Below, piece after piece: positions 30,069-38,983 of a DNA stretch of 64,000 bases (position 1 is its first letter; every line of letters begins with the position of its first letter). Both the position numbers and the translations under genes were made by a program. This DNA is from Reyranella sp. Its GTDB lineage: Bacteria; Pseudomonadota; Alphaproteobacteria; Reyranellales; Reyranellaceae. The notes beneath the pieces are model-generated. The model saw only the letters and a list, made by a program, of their open reading frames with translations. It was not told where the DNA came from and ran no database searches. The stretch spans positions 1 through 64,000 of the forward strand of contig JAIEOV010000091.1 of NCBI GenBank assembly GCA_019750135.1, read 5' to 3'.

Positions 30069-30872
30069 ATGAAGAAGCGTACCCTGCTGCGCCTGATCGG
30101 AGGCGCGGCGCTGGTCCTGCCGTTCGGCACGCCGGCTTTCGCCGACACGCTCGCCGAGATCAAGAAGGCCGGGAAGATCCGGGTCGCCATCGACACCGCG
30201 ATCCCGCCCTTCGGCATGACCGACGACAAGATGCAGCCGACCGGCTCCGACGTCGATCTCGCCAAGCTCCTGGCCAAGGATCTCGGCGTGCAGCTCGAGA
30301 TCGTCACCACGACGGGGCCGAGCCGCATCCCCATGCTGCAGACCAACAAGGCCGACATCGTCGTCTCGACGCTGTCGATCACGCCCGACCGCGCCAAGGT
30401 GATCGATTTCTCGATCCCCTATGCCGACCATCCCTCGGTGGTGGCCGGCCTGACGACCGTCCAGGTCAAGAGCCTGGCCGATCTCGACGGCAAGAAGGTC
30501 GCCGTCGTGCGCGGCACCACCCAGGACAGCGACCTGACCAAGCAGGCCAAGGGCGCGCAGATCGTGCGCTACGAGGACGACGCCACGATGGCGGCGGCCG
30601 TGGCCTCGGGGCAGGCCGACATCCTGGCGACGGCGCGCTCGCTGCTGCCCGCCATCAGCAAGAAGAACCCGGCGCGCACCGTCGAGCCCAAGATCACCAT
30701 GCAGACGAACTGGCTCGCCATCGGCGTGCGCAAGGACGATCCGAAGCTGCTCGCCTGGATCAACGACTGGGTGAAGACCAATCTCAAGAACGGTAAGCTC
30801 GCCGCCATCTACAAGCAGTATCATGGCGTCGACATTCCGACCGACGAGCTTCTGGCCAAGTCGGGAAGCTGA
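30069..30872 (+). CDS. Polar amino-acid ABC binding protein, copy 2
   Basis: A 267-residue periplasmic protein with a signal peptide (MKKRTLLRLIGGAALVLPFGTPAFA). It aligns end to end with the preceding gene product: IKKAGKIRVAIDTAIPPFGMTDD, NKADIVVSTLSITPDRAKV, RYEDDAT. The tandem copies have diverged most in the ligand-contact region after DFS, so they may bind different ligands. It is the second gene of a five-gene importer operon. Confidence 0.9.
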   Translation: MKKRTLLRLIGGAALVLPFGTPAFADTLAEIKKAGKIRVAIDTAIPPFGMTDDKMQPTGSDVDLAKLLAKDLGVQLEIVTTTGPSRIPMLQTNKADIVVSTLSITPDRAKVIDFSIPYADHPSVVAGLTTVQVKSLADLDGKKVAVVRGTTQDSDLTKQAKGAQIVRYEDDATMAAAVASGQADILATARSLLPAISKKNPARTVEPKITMQTNWLAIGVRKDDPKLLAWINDWVKTNLKNGKLAAIYKQYHGVDIPTDELLAKSGS

Positions 30873-30898
30873 CGGCGGTCTCTCCGCCGGTGTGAACC

Positions 30899-31582
30899 AT
30901 GTCTTATAAGTTCGACTTCGAGTTCCTGGCCGAGCGGTGGCCGGATTTCGTGGCCGGGGCATGGCTCACCATCCAGCTCACCGTGCTGGCGATCGCCTTC
31001 GGCTTCGTCGTCGGCACGATCTGCGCATTGGCTCGCGTCTATGGCGGGCCGGTGCTGCGCCGGGTGGCGGGCGCCTATGTCGAGATCATCCGCAACACGC
31101 CGCTCCTGATCCAGATCTTCATCGTCTATTTCGGCCTGTCGAGCCTCGGCCTGAAGCTCTCGGCCGAGGTCTCGGCGGTTCTGGCGCTCACCATCAACAT
31201 GGGCGCCTACACCACCGAGATCATGCGCGCCGGCATCGAATCGATCCAGCGTACCCAGCTCGAGGCCGCCGACTGCCTCGGCCTGACGCGCTTCCAGACC
31301 ATCCTGCACGTCGTGCTGCTGCCCGCCATGGAGCGGGTCTATCCGTCGCTGGGCAGCCAGGGCGTGCTGCTGATGCTCGCCTCGTCGATCACCTCGCAGA
31401 TCTCGGCCGAGGAGCTCACCGCCACCGCCAACCTCGTGCAGTCCGACACCTACCGCAGCTTCGAGGTCTACATGATCGTGGCCGTGGTCTACCTCGCGCT
31501 GTCGGCGCTCTATCGCCTGGGCTTCTGGGCGATCGGCTTGGTCCTGTTCGAGCGCCGCCGCCGGCTGGGAACGCCCCTATGA
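30899..31582 (+). CDS. Polar amino-acid ABC permease, first subunit (HisM/GlnP type)
   Basis: A 227-residue inner-membrane protein with the His/Glu/Gln/Arg/opine permease pattern: YVEIIRNTPLLIQIFIVYFGL at the first loop and the coupling segment QLEAADCLGLTRFQTILHVVLLP. About five transmembrane segments. It sits 26 nt after the second binding protein gene and 10 nt before its partner permease. Together they form the heterodimeric channel. Confidence 0.9.
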   Translation: MSYKFDFEFLAERWPDFVAGAWLTIQLTVLAIAFGFVVGTICALARVYGGPVLRRVAGAYVEIIRNTPLLIQIFIVYFGLSSLGLKLSAEVSAVLALTINMGAYTTEIMRAGIESIQRTQLEAADCLGLTRFQTILHVVLLPAMERVYPSLGSQGVLLMLASSITSQISAEELTATANLVQSDTYRSFEVYMIVAVVYLALSALYRLGFWAIGLVLFERRRRLGTPL

Positions 31583-31592
31583 GGACGTCACC

Positions 31593-32243
31593 GTGATCCA
31601 GCTCAGCTTCAACCACATCCTGTACCTGGTCGAGGCGGCGCGCTGGACGATCCTCCTGTCGGTGATCGCCTTTGTCGGCGGCGGCATCGTCGGCCTGCCG
31701 ATCGCGCTGATGCGAGTCTCCAAGTCGGCGACGCTGCGCGGCATCGCCTGGGGCTACATCCAGCTCATCCAGGGCACGCCGCTCCTGATCGTGCTGTTCC
31801 TGTCGTACTTCGGCCTCGGCATCCTGGGCTACAAGCTCGACCCGCTGGTCGCCGCCGGCATCTCCTTCACGTTCTACGCCGCGGCCTTCCTGGGCGAGAT
31901 CTGGCGCGGCTGCATCGAGGCCGTTCCGAAGACCCAGTGGGAGGCCTCCGACTGTCTCGGCCTCAACGTCTTCCAGCAGTATGCCTACGTGATCCTGCCG
32001 CAGGCGCTGCGCATCGCTATTCCGCCAACCGTCGGCTTCATGGTCCAGATCGTGAAGAACACCTCGTTGGCCTCGGTCATCGGCTTCGTCGAGCTGGCGC
32101 GCGCCGGCCAGATCGTCAACAACTCGACCTTCGAGCCGTTCGCGATCTTCACCGCCGTGGCCGCCATCTATTTCGTGCTGTGCTACCCGCTCTCGGTGGC
32201 CGCCCGCACGCTGGAAAGGAGGGCGCATGCCGGCCGCTCTTGA
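31593..32243 (+). CDS. Polar amino-acid ABC permease, second subunit (HisQ/GlnP type)
   Basis: A 216-residue inner-membrane protein starting at GTG 31593. It has YIQLIQGTPLLIVLFLSYFGLG and the coupling segment TQWEASDCLGLNVFQQYAYVILPQALR. About five transmembrane segments. Its 3' end overlaps the ATPase gene start by 17 nt, which indicates translational coupling. Confidence 0.9.
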   Translation: MIQLSFNHILYLVEAARWTILLSVIAFVGGGIVGLPIALMRVSKSATLRGIAWGYIQLIQGTPLLIVLFLSYFGLGILGYKLDPLVAAGISFTFYAAAFLGEIWRGCIEAVPKTQWEASDCLGLNVFQQYAYVILPQALRIAIPPTVGFMVQIVKNTSLASVIGFVELARAGQIVNNSTFEPFAIFTAVAAIYFVLCYPLSVAARTLERRAHAGRS

Positions 32244-32985
32244 ACAGGCAAACGAGTCCGTCGTCAGCGTCAAGGACGTCATCAAGGAGTTCGGGCCGCT
32301 GCGCGTGCTCGACGGCGTCGGCCTGGAGGTCGAGCGCGGCCAGACCGTGGCCATCGTCGGCCGCTCGGGCTCGGGCAAGAGCACGTTGCTGCGCTGCATC
32401 GCGGGACTGGAAACGGTACAGGGCGGCAGCATCACCGTGTGCGGCCATGCCGTCGGCCGGCCCGGCAGCGCCGCCCGCGCCCAGCTGCGCCGCGACGTCG
32501 GCATGGTGTTCCAGAGCTACAACCTCTTCCCGCATCTCAACGTCGAGCGGAACATCACCCTGGCGCTGACCCTGGTGAAGAAGCAGTCGAAGGACGAGGC
32601 CAGGAAGCGCGCCGCCGAGGTGCTGGCCATGGTCGGCCTGACCGACAAGATCGCGTCCTATCCCGAGCAGCTGTCCGGCGGCCAGCAGCAGCGCGTCGCC
32701 ATCGCCCGCTCGCTGGCGCTGCAGCCGCAGGTCATGCTGTTCGACGAGGTCACCTCGGCGCTCGACCCCGAGCTCACAGCCGAGGTTTTAGGCGTGATGG
32801 AGAACCTGGCGCATCACGGCATGACCATGATCAGCGTCACCCACGAGATGGGCTTCGCCCGCCGCGTTGCCGACGTCGTGGTGTTCATGCACCAGGGCAA
32901 GGTGTGGGAGACCGGCCCGACGGCCGAGGTCTTCGCCAATCCGCGGACGGCGGAGTTCAAGCAGTTCGTGGGCTCGGAACTCTGA
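32227..32985 (+). CDS. Polar amino-acid ABC ATPase (GlnQ type)
   Basis: A 252-residue ATPase. Walker A GRSGSGKST is at about residues 45-53, the signature LSGGQQQRVAIARS, Walker B VMLFDEVTSALDPE, and the H-loop SVTHEMGFARR. Length and motifs match the GlnQ/HisP class. It is the last gene of the operon, and a GAGCGCGG-type hairpin follows at 32991-33015. Confidence 0.92.
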   Translation: MPAALEQANESVVSVKDVIKEFGPLRVLDGVGLEVERGQTVAIVGRSGSGKSTLLRCIAGLETVQGGSITVCGHAVGRPGSAARAQLRRDVGMVFQSYNLFPHLNVERNITLALTLVKKQSKDEARKRAAEVLAMVGLTDKIASYPEQLSGGQQQRVAIARSLALQPQVMLFDEVTSALDPELTAEVLGVMENLAHHGMTMISVTHEMGFARRVADVVVFMHQGKVWETGPTAEVFANPRTAEFKQFVGSEL

Positions 32986-32990
32986 TCTTT

Positions 32991-33015
32991 GGAGCGCGGA
33001 CCTCCAGGTCCGCTC
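32991..33015. terminator. Terminator hairpin after the amino-acid importer operon
   Basis: GCGGACCT (32996-33003) pairs with AGGTCCGC (33006-33013), flanked by GAGC and CTC. It lies right after the ATPase stop at 32985 and at the convergent end of the small minus-strand gene (33014). It is a degenerate member of the same hairpin type as at 19316 and 49974. Confidence 0.6.
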
Positions 33016-33394
33016 ATCTCTGCCCACCTCGCGCAAGCCTCCTCGACTTCGGCAACTTCGATGGCCGTGGGCGATCGGTTCGTCCAGTCGACGTCAGTCG
33101 CAGCACGCGGTCGATACCGGCGAGATGAACGTCCTTGATGTCGGCGTTGAGGAGCGGACCGTGCCCGTAATGCCGAAGACTGTGCGCGCGCTGGAGGACT
33201 TGGATGACCAGGCCGGAGGACAGTTGCAGAGTGCACCCGGTCGATTCACCGAGCCCGTCTTCGATCCAGTTTTCCGGCGCCAGTCCATTTTGTTCCGCGA
33301 TTCGCTCAAACGGGGCCGTAAGCTGTGCAATCGTCCAGTCGACGATTGGCCAACGATAGTCGTGGACCTGCTTGAGACCGGATTTGTCATTCAT
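33014..33394 (-). CDS. Hypothetical protein
   Basis: A 126-residue protein from ATG 33394. It begins MNDKSGLKQVHDYRWPIVDW and has WIEDGLGESTGCTLQLSSGL in the middle; the last 25 residues are basic (RTDRPRPSKLPKSRRLARGG). There is no signal peptide or membrane segment. No family was recognised. GGAGAGG lies 9 nt before the start. It lies 26 nt after the cupin gene on the same strand. The basic tail overlaps the terminator hairpin, so the true end could differ. Confidence 0.55.
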   Translation of the reverse strand: MNDKSGLKQVHDYRWPIVDWTIAQLTAPFERIAEQNGLAPENWIEDGLGESTGCTLQLSSGLVIQVLQRAHSLRHYGHGPLLNADIKDVHLAGIDRVLRLTSTGRTDRPRPSKLPKSRRLARGGQR

Positions 33395-33420
33395 GTCGGA
33401 AGCCTCTCCTCGGGATGAGG

Positions 33421-33882
33421 TCATTCGACTTGGTAGGGCGTGCCGTCCTTGTGCATGAACCGGCCGTTGGCGTTGGTGCTCATCATGTCGACGTCGGAGC
33501 AGACCGTGACGTCGGCAGGCTGGCGCGAGCCGACTTCCAGATACACCGCTGCCGTAGATGATTTGTTGATCAGATGGTGCCCGTTGCCGGTGCCTTTCGG
33601 GAACGCCGCGCAATCGCCGGCGCGCAGCACCGTCTCGCCGCCATCCTCGACCAATGTCAGCTCGCCTTCGAGCACGTAGACGAACTCATCTTCGTGCGAA
33701 TGCCAGTGGCGCTGGGTCGACCAGTTGCCGGGCGGCAGGCGCATGAGGTTGACGCCGAAATCAGCGAGTCCACCGGCATCGCCCAGCCGCTGCCGGATTC
33801 GCTCAGCAAGGGGGGCGTCGAACGGCGCTGGATAGCCCGAGCCTTTGCGTTTCGGCACGGCGGCGACGTCGACCTTCGGCAT
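33421..33882 (-). CDS. Cupin-domain protein
   Basis: A 153-residue protein from ATG 33882. The single cupin barrel has the metal-binding motif 1 WHSHEDEFVYVLEGELTL and motif 2 GDCAAFPKGTGNGHHLIN. It continues with a family-specific tail, YLEVGSRQPADVTVCSDVDM. Likely a small metal-dependent enzyme or sugar-binding protein; no substrate can be inferred. It lies 8 nt after an orphan amino-acid binding-protein gene on the same strand. Confidence 0.88.
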   Translation of the reverse strand: MPKVDVAAVPKRKGSGYPAPFDAPLAERIRQRLGDAGGLADFGVNLMRLPPGNWSTQRHWHSHEDEFVYVLEGELTLVEDGGETVLRAGDCAAFPKGTGNGHHLINKSSTAAVYLEVGSRQPADVTVCSDVDMMSTNANGRFMHKDGTPYQVE

Positions 33883-33890
33883 GAATGGCT

Positions 33891-34616
33891 CTACGCCAGC
33901 GGCGCGACCGACAGGCCTTTGACCTTGTGCTTCTCGATCAGGCTCGCGACCAGGCCCGACTTCTTGGCGTTCTCGACGAACGCCGCGATGTAGCGGGCGC
34001 CCTCGGTGGCGGGCTTGTTGCAGCCGATGGCCTGCTGTACCGCGGTGAACTTGCCGTCGAGGATCTTCAGCTCGGGATGCTTCTCGAGGTCCTTGAGCAG
34101 GCCCGGCCGCAGGCCGGCCAGCGCGTCGGCCTTGTCTTCCAGGAACTTGTTGAAGGCGCCGTCGAGGCCGGAGACCTGGATCAGGGTCGCGTTCTTGATG
34201 TTGTTCTCCAGCCACAGGCCGTAGGCCGAGCGGGCCGACACGACGAGGCGCACGCCTGGCTTGTCGACGTCGGCGATCGACTTCAGCGGCGAGCCCGGTG
34301 GCACCATGTAGGTCGCCTCGATCTCGACATAGGCGGCGCTGAAGCTCATCACCGCGGCGCGCTGCGGCTCGGCGCCGATCAGGCCGACGTCCCACACATT
34401 CTTGCCGGCCTGGTCGGCAAGCTCGCCGGGCGACTTGAAGGTCACGTAGGTGACCGGCACGCCGAGCGACGCGGCGAGTTCCTTCGCCAGGTCGGGCGCC
34501 ACGCCCACCGGCTCGGATTTCTCGCTGCGGCCGGTGACCAGCAGGAAGTTGGAGAGGTTGATGCCGGCACGCAGAACGCCGGAGGGTGCCAGTTCGGCTC
34601 GGGCTTTGTCGGTCAT
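33891..34616 (-). CDS. Amino-acid-type binding protein lacking a signal peptide
   Basis: A 241-residue protein with the family 3 binding fold (RAGINLSNFLLVTGRSEKSEPVG, ELADQAGKNVWDVGLIG, EATYMVPPGSPLKSIADVD). It starts MTDKARAELAPSGVLRAG with no hydrophobic leader, so it appears cytoplasmic; a longer open frame upstream offers no convincing signal peptide. It may be a soluble ligand sensor or a mis-localised relic. It is divergent from the enolase-superfamily gene, 83 nt away. Confidence 0.8.
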   Translation of the reverse strand: MTDKARAELAPSGVLRAGINLSNFLLVTGRSEKSEPVGVAPDLAKELAASLGVPVTYVTFKSPGELADQAGKNVWDVGLIGAEPQRAAVMSFSAAYVEIEATYMVPPGSPLKSIADVDKPGVRLVVSARSAYGLWLENNIKNATLIQVSGLDGAFNKFLEDKADALAGLRPGLLKDLEKHPELKILDGKFTAVQQAIGCNKPATEGARYIAAFVENAKKSGLVASLIEKHKVKGLSVAPLA

Positions 34617-34699
34617 GCAGGCAGTCTATACTGAAGGCCTCCGGGAAGCGAAGCGCACGCGGCGAACGGCCTTTTCGATCGCCGAAAGAGGACGACACC

Positions 34700-35803
34700 A
34701 TGAAGATCACCGACGTCAGCCTGACCCTGTTCGCCTGGGACGACATTCCGCCGACGCAGTACGGCCAGCACAGCCGGTTCGCCGGCTCGAGCGCGCTCGG
34801 GCTGCTGCGCATCGCCACCGACGACGGCGTCGAGGGCCATGCCTTCCTGGGCTCGGCCTCGAACTCGGCGGCGATCGACGGGCAGGGGCTGATCACCCAT
34901 CTCAAGCCCATGCTGATGGGCCGCAATCCGCTGCATCGCGAGGCGCTGGTCGTCGACCTGTGGAAGCGTCAGCGTCCGGCCGGCGTGCGCACCATCGGCG
35001 CCGTCGACGTCGCCCTCTGGGACCTTCTGGGCAAGGCGGTCGGCCAGCCGATCCATCGCCTGCTCGGCACCTATCGCGAATCCGTGCCGGCCTATGCCAG
35101 CTCCGCCGTGCTCGCCTCGGCCAGCGCCTATGCCGAGCAGGCCGTCGAGTTCAAGGAGAACGGCTGGGCGGCCTACAAGATCCATCCGCCGACACGCTGG
35201 CGCGAGGACATCAAGGTCTGCGAGGCCGTGCGCAACGCCGTCGGCGACTTCACGATCATGCTCGATTCGACCTGGGCCTACGACTATCCGGCGGCGCTCC
35301 GCGTCGGCCGCGCCGTCGAGGAGATGGATTACCACTGGTACGAGGATCCGCTGGCCGACCAGGACATCTACAATTACGTGAAGCTGAAGCAGCAGCTCTC
35401 GATCCCGATCCTGGCCACCGAGTATCCCATCACCGGCCTCGATTCCTACCAGCCGTGGATCATGCTGCAGGCCACCGACTACCTGCGCGGCGACGTCGCC
35501 GTGAAGGGTGGCATCACCACCCTGGTGAAGGCGGCGCACTTGGCCGAGTCATTCCGTATGAACTACGAGGTCCATCACGGCGGCAATTCGCTGAACAACG
35601 TCGCCAACCTGCATGTCATCGCCTCGATCCGGAACACCGAGTTCTTCGAGGTACTGCTTCCTGACGGCGCGCAGAAATACGGCCTGGAGCAGGACATCGT
35701 CGTCGGCAAGGACGGCATGGTGCACGTTCCCAACGGGCCGGGCCTGGGCGCCGCCATCGATTTCAAGCTGATCGAGCGCAAGAAGATTGCCGTCCTGAGC
35801 TGA
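34700..35803 (+). CDS. Mandelate racemase/muconate-lactonizing enzyme family protein
   Basis: A 367-residue enolase-superfamily enzyme from ATG 34700 after AAAGAGGACGACACC. The capping domain comes first (residues 1-125), then the barrel with the catalytic-base region YKIHP, the metal ligands in MLDSTW, YEDPLAD and ATEYP, and a late His in EVHHGGNS. This arrangement fits acid-sugar dehydratases or racemases. It is isolated from other sugar genes except the divergent binding protein. The exact substrate is unknown. Confidence 0.88.
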   Translation: MKITDVSLTLFAWDDIPPTQYGQHSRFAGSSALGLLRIATDDGVEGHAFLGSASNSAAIDGQGLITHLKPMLMGRNPLHREALVVDLWKRQRPAGVRTIGAVDVALWDLLGKAVGQPIHRLLGTYRESVPAYASSAVLASASAYAEQAVEFKENGWAAYKIHPPTRWREDIKVCEAVRNAVGDFTIMLDSTWAYDYPAALRVGRAVEEMDYHWYEDPLADQDIYNYVKLKQQLSIPILATEYPITGLDSYQPWIMLQATDYLRGDVAVKGGITTLVKAAHLAESFRMNYEVHHGGNSLNNVANLHVIASIRNTEFFEVLLPDGAQKYGLEQDIVVGKDGMVHVPNGPGLGAAIDFKLIERKKIAVLS

Positions 35804-35872
35804 TAAGGGGCGTGCAACCCGCCTCGATCGGGGGGCGTTGAGCGGGCATCCACTCTTCAAGGAGGTGCCCCC

Positions 35873-36334
35873 ATGCAACGCACGTTGCTCACCCTCGCGC
35901 TCATCGCTACCGCCGGCGTTTCCCATGCGCAGACCATGGCGCCGGCCGGCGAGCCCACCGATCCCTATGGCCGGCCGCTGATCGGCCGCAATGACTGGGT
36001 GCGCCAGCCGGGCGACCGGGCCGGTCCCAGCGGCGCCGCGATGCAGCAGCCCAGCATGCAGTACAGTGCTCCTGCCGCGACCACCGTGACCACCTATAGC
36101 GGCAACGTGGCGACGGCTCCCGCCTCGCAGCCGCCGATGCCGACCTCTGAGAAGACGACGCGCAACAACAGGCTCGAACAGGGTCATGCCATGGGCCAGG
36201 AGCCGGTAACGATGGACGCCGGCGGCCAGCGCCAGACCACGATGAAGGATGAATACGGTTTCCGCTACGACAGCCAGGGCAATCGCCTGGATGCGCGCGG
36301 CAACGTCATCTCGCCGCACATCCCGCAGCGCTGA
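35873..36334 (+). CDS. Secreted low-complexity protein, unknown function
   Basis: A 153-residue protein with a signal peptide (MQRTLLTLALIATAGVSHAQ). The mature part is rich in Pro, Ala, Thr, Gln and Met (DPYGRPLIGRNDWVRQPGDR, then MKDEYGFRYDSQGNRLDARG). It is probably disordered with a conserved C-terminal YGFRYDSQGNRLDARGNVI. AAGGAGGTGCCCCC precedes ATG 35873, a strong ribosome site. No family was recognised. Confidence 0.75.
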   Translation: MQRTLLTLALIATAGVSHAQTMAPAGEPTDPYGRPLIGRNDWVRQPGDRAGPSGAAMQQPSMQYSAPAATTVTTYSGNVATAPASQPPMPTSEKTTRNNRLEQGHAMGQEPVTMDAGGQRQTTMKDEYGFRYDSQGNRLDARGNVISPHIPQR

Positions 36335-36441
36335 GCGCTCGGAACTGCTTCGCTGAAAGCATGCGCCGGCGGTCCGCAGGGGCCGCCGGCGTCTCATTTT
36401 GATGGACAATCCGGCCAGCCTGCCCGACTTGTCGCCGCACG

Positions 36442-36894
36442 ATGATGTCCATCTACGTCGATGCCGACGCCTGTCCGGTCAAGAACGAGATTTACCGCGT
36501 TGCCGAGCGCTACGGCCTGAAAGTCTACGTCGTCAGTAATTCCTACCTGGGCGTGCCGCGCGATCCGCGCATCGAGCTGGTCGTGGTGAGCGACAGCTTC
36601 GATGCCGCCGACAACTGGATCGTCGAGCGCGTCGGTGCGGGCGACATCGTCGTGACGGCGGATATCCCCTTGGCCGATCGCAGCCTGAAGGCGGGGGCGG
36701 CGGTCATCGGCAACACCGGCGTGCCCTTCACGACGGCCTCGATCGGCATGGCGATGGCCAATCGCGAATTGATGTCCAACCTGCGCGCCATGGGCGAGAT
36801 CACCGGCGGTCCCAAGCCGATGGCCCCGCGCGACCGCTCGCGCTTCCTGTCGGCGCTCGACGAGACGATCCAGAAGCTGCGGCGGGGGCGTTGA
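36442..36894 (+). CDS. YaiI/YqxD-family (DUF188) protein
   Basis: A 150-residue protein of the UPF0178/DUF188 family. Family features are IYVDADACPVKNEIYRVAER at the N-terminus, VVSNSYLGVPRD, DNWIVERVGAGDIVVTADIPLA and the C-terminal PMAPRDRSRFLSALD. The acidic DADAC site suggests a PIN/NYN-like nuclease fold, but no activity is established. Start at ATG 36442 or the adjacent 36445. It is convergent with the isomerase gene across a perfect 15-bp hairpin. Confidence 0.88.
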   Translation: MMSIYVDADACPVKNEIYRVAERYGLKVYVVSNSYLGVPRDPRIELVVVSDSFDAADNWIVERVGAGDIVVTADIPLADRSLKAGAAVIGNTGVPFTTASIGMAMANRELMSNLRAMGEITGGPKPMAPRDRSRFLSALDETIQKLRRGR

Positions 36895-36899
36895 GTCTT

Positions 36900-36930
36900 C
36901 CTCCCCTTCGCGGAGTCCGCGAAGGGGAGG
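36900..36930. terminator. Bidirectional terminator between convergent genes
   Basis: CCTCCCCTTCGCGGA (36900-36914) and its exact complement at 36916-36930 form a 15-bp stem with a minimal loop. It lies between the stops at 36894 (plus) and 36933 (minus). Confidence 0.75.
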
Positions 36931-36932
36931 TG

Positions 36933-37796
36933 TCAGACGACCGTGCGATAGCGCTCGACGCAGGTCGCCAGCACCCGGTCCATCGGCTGCGACCACCAGT
37001 AGTCGGAGAAGATCTCGGCCTCGATGAGGCCGGTGTAGCCAGCATCCTCGACCGCGTGCCGCATGCGGCGCAGGTCGACGACGCCGTCGCCCATCATGCC
37101 GCGGTCGTTCAGCATGTCCTTGGTCGGCACCAGCCAGTCGCAGACGTGATAGGCGATCAGCCTTTTGGCGCGGCCGGCGCGGGCGATGCTGGCGTAGAGA
37201 TCGGGATCCCACCAGGTGTGATAGACGTCGACGGCGACGCCGAGCGCGGTGCCGCCGGCATCGAGCCGGTCGGCGATGTCCAGCGCCTGACCCAGCGTGT
37301 TCACCGCGGCGCGGTCGGCGGCATACATCGGATGCAAGGGTTCCAGCGCCAGCGGCATGTTGGCCTGGCGCGCATAGGCCATAAGCTCGGTGATGCCGTC
37401 CTCGATCATCTTGCGCGCGCCGACGATGTCCTTGGAGGGCGTCGAGCCGGGCCGCGCGAATTGCGGCAGGCCGCCCGCCACCAGGATGATGCAGGGCGCA
37501 CCAAGCACGACCGCTTCGTCGACCATGCGGCGGTTGTCGTCGCGGGCTGCCGCCACGTGCTCGCCCGTGGCCGGGAACAGCCCGCCGCGGCAGTAGCCCG
37601 ATAGTTTCAGCCCGGCGTCCTTGATGGCCTGTCCGGCCCGCTCGAGGCCGACGGCCGCCACCTGATCGCGCCACGGGCTGATCGCGGCGATGCCATGCTT
37701 GGTGCAGGCCTCGATGATCTCGAGAAGACCGGCCTGCTTGCGGACCGTCGCGGTGTTGACCGACAGCAGCGACGGTCCGGCAGTGAGATCGCGCAT
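36933..37796 (-). CDS. Sugar phosphate isomerase/epimerase-type TIM-barrel protein
   Basis: A 287-residue AP-endonuclease-2-type barrel. Metal-ligand segments are LALEPLHPM (Glu), VDVYHTWWDP (Asp, His), YHVCDW (His) and GLIEAEIF (Glu). Such enzymes isomerise or epimerise keto-sugars. It is the last gene of a three-gene minus-strand operon with a DUF993 protein (6 nt before) and a Gfo/Idh/MocA oxidoreductase, pointing to catabolism of an unusual sugar or cyclitol via an oxidised intermediate. Confidence 0.88.
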   Translation of the reverse strand: MRDLTAGPSLLSVNTATVRKQAGLLEIIEACTKHGIAAISPWRDQVAAVGLERAGQAIKDAGLKLSGYCRGGLFPATGEHVAAARDDNRRMVDEAVVLGAPCIILVAGGLPQFARPGSTPSKDIVGARKMIEDGITELMAYARQANMPLALEPLHPMYAADRAAVNTLGQALDIADRLDAGGTALGVAVDVYHTWWDPDLYASIARAGRAKRLIAYHVCDWLVPTKDMLNDRGMMGDGVVDLRRMRHAVEDAGYTGLIEAEIFSDYWWSQPMDRVLATCVERYRTVV

Positions 37797-37802
37797 CGCG
37801 GG

Positions 37803-38972
37803 CTATGCCGCTGCGCCGCGGACGGCCAATACCGCCTTCATGCGCGCCGCGGCGCGCTCGGGATCGCGGAACAGGCCGGCCTTGTCGGCCAGCCGGAACA
37901 GCTCGGCGAGGTGCAAGGTCGAGCGCGCGCTCTCCTGGCCGCCGACCATGGTGAAATGGTCCTGATGGCCGTTGAGATAGGCCATGAAGACGACGCCCGT
38001 CTTGTAGAAGCGCGTCGGCGCCCGGAAGATGTGACGCGACAGCGGCACGGTCGGCGCCAGGATGGCATGGAACTTCGCGAGATCGCTGCCGGCCAGCGCC
38101 GCCAGCGATGCCGCGGCGGCGGGTGCGATAGCGTCGAAGATGCCTAAAAGGGCATGCGAGTAGCCGTGCTCGTCGCCGGCGATGAGCTCGGCGTAATTGA
38201 AGTCGTCGCCGGTGTACATCTTCACCTTCTTGTCGAGGCGGCGACGCATGGCGATCTCGCGATCCTTGTCGAGCAGCGAGATTTTTACGCCGTCGACCTT
38301 GGCGGCCGACGCATTGATGATGGCGACGGCGGTGTCCATCGCCTGGCCGAGATCGCGCGTGCCCCAGTAGCCGGCCAGGGCAGGATCGAACATGTCGCCC
38401 AACCAATGGATGATCACCGGCTGGCGTACCTGGGAGAGCACGCGCCGGTAGACGCGGGCATAGTCGTCGGCCGAGCGGGCGGCGCGGACGAGGGCGCGCG
38501 AGGCCATCAGGATGATGCGACCGCCGACCGCCTCGATGGCGGCGATCTGCTCCTCGTAGGCGCGGATCACGTCGTCGACCGTGTAGGCGCCGGCGGGATC
38601 GAGATGATCGGTGCCGGCGCCCGAGAAGACGACGGCGCTCTCTCGGCCGCGCGCGGCGGCGACCGAGCGCTTGATCAGCTCCAGGGCCATCGGCCAGTCG
38701 AGGCCCATGCCACGCTGGGCCGTGTCCATCGCCTCGGCGACGCCGAGGCCGAGGTCCCAGAGATATTCGCGGTAGGCGATGGTGCGTTCCCAGTCGGGCG
38801 CGGCCTGCAGCCAGGGATCGATGTCGGCGTGCGGGTCGGCCACGACATGGGCCGCGGCCAGGGCGACGCGGTTCAACGGCCGCGTGATGCGGTCGGGGAA
38901 CTGGGCGGCGTCGGACAGGGTGTAGGGGGCGAGGCGCCCGTCGGCGGCGGGCAGGGGCACGATGATGGACAT
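37803..38972 (-). CDS. DUF993-family protein (predicted aldolase-like barrel)
   Basis: A 389-residue protein from ATG 38972 after GGAGGCAAC. Family-like segments are LAAAHVVADPHADIDPW, IAYREYLWDLGLGVAEAMDTAQRGMG, SGAGTDHL, VIIHWLGDMFDPAL, VDGVKISLLDKDRE with the Lys at a Schiff-base-like position, and FNYAELIAGDEHG. DUF993 is placed near the dihydrodipicolinate-synthase/aldolase barrels but has no established reaction. It sits between the oxidoreductase and isomerase genes, 11 and 6 nt away, so it probably cleaves the product of those two. Confidence 0.85.
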   Translation of the reverse strand: MSIIVPLPAADGRLAPYTLSDAAQFPDRITRPLNRVALAAAHVVADPHADIDPWLQAAPDWERTIAYREYLWDLGLGVAEAMDTAQRGMGLDWPMALELIKRSVAAARGRESAVVFSGAGTDHLDPAGAYTVDDVIRAYEEQIAAIEAVGGRIILMASRALVRAARSADDYARVYRRVLSQVRQPVIIHWLGDMFDPALAGYWGTRDLGQAMDTAVAIINASAAKVDGVKISLLDKDREIAMRRRLDKKVKMYTGDDFNYAELIAGDEHGYSHALLGIFDAIAPAAAASLAALAGSDLAKFHAILAPTVPLSRHIFRAPTRFYKTGVVFMAYLNGHQDHFTMVGGQESARSTLHLAELFRLADKAGLFRDPERAAARMKAVLAVRGAAA

Positions 38973-38983
38973 GTTGCCTCCTC

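Noticed and set aside
33421..34926. 501-codon minus-strand frame extending the cupin
   Set aside because: Upstream of ATG 33882 it runs through the binding protein gene in another phase and is Arg-rich shadow sequence.
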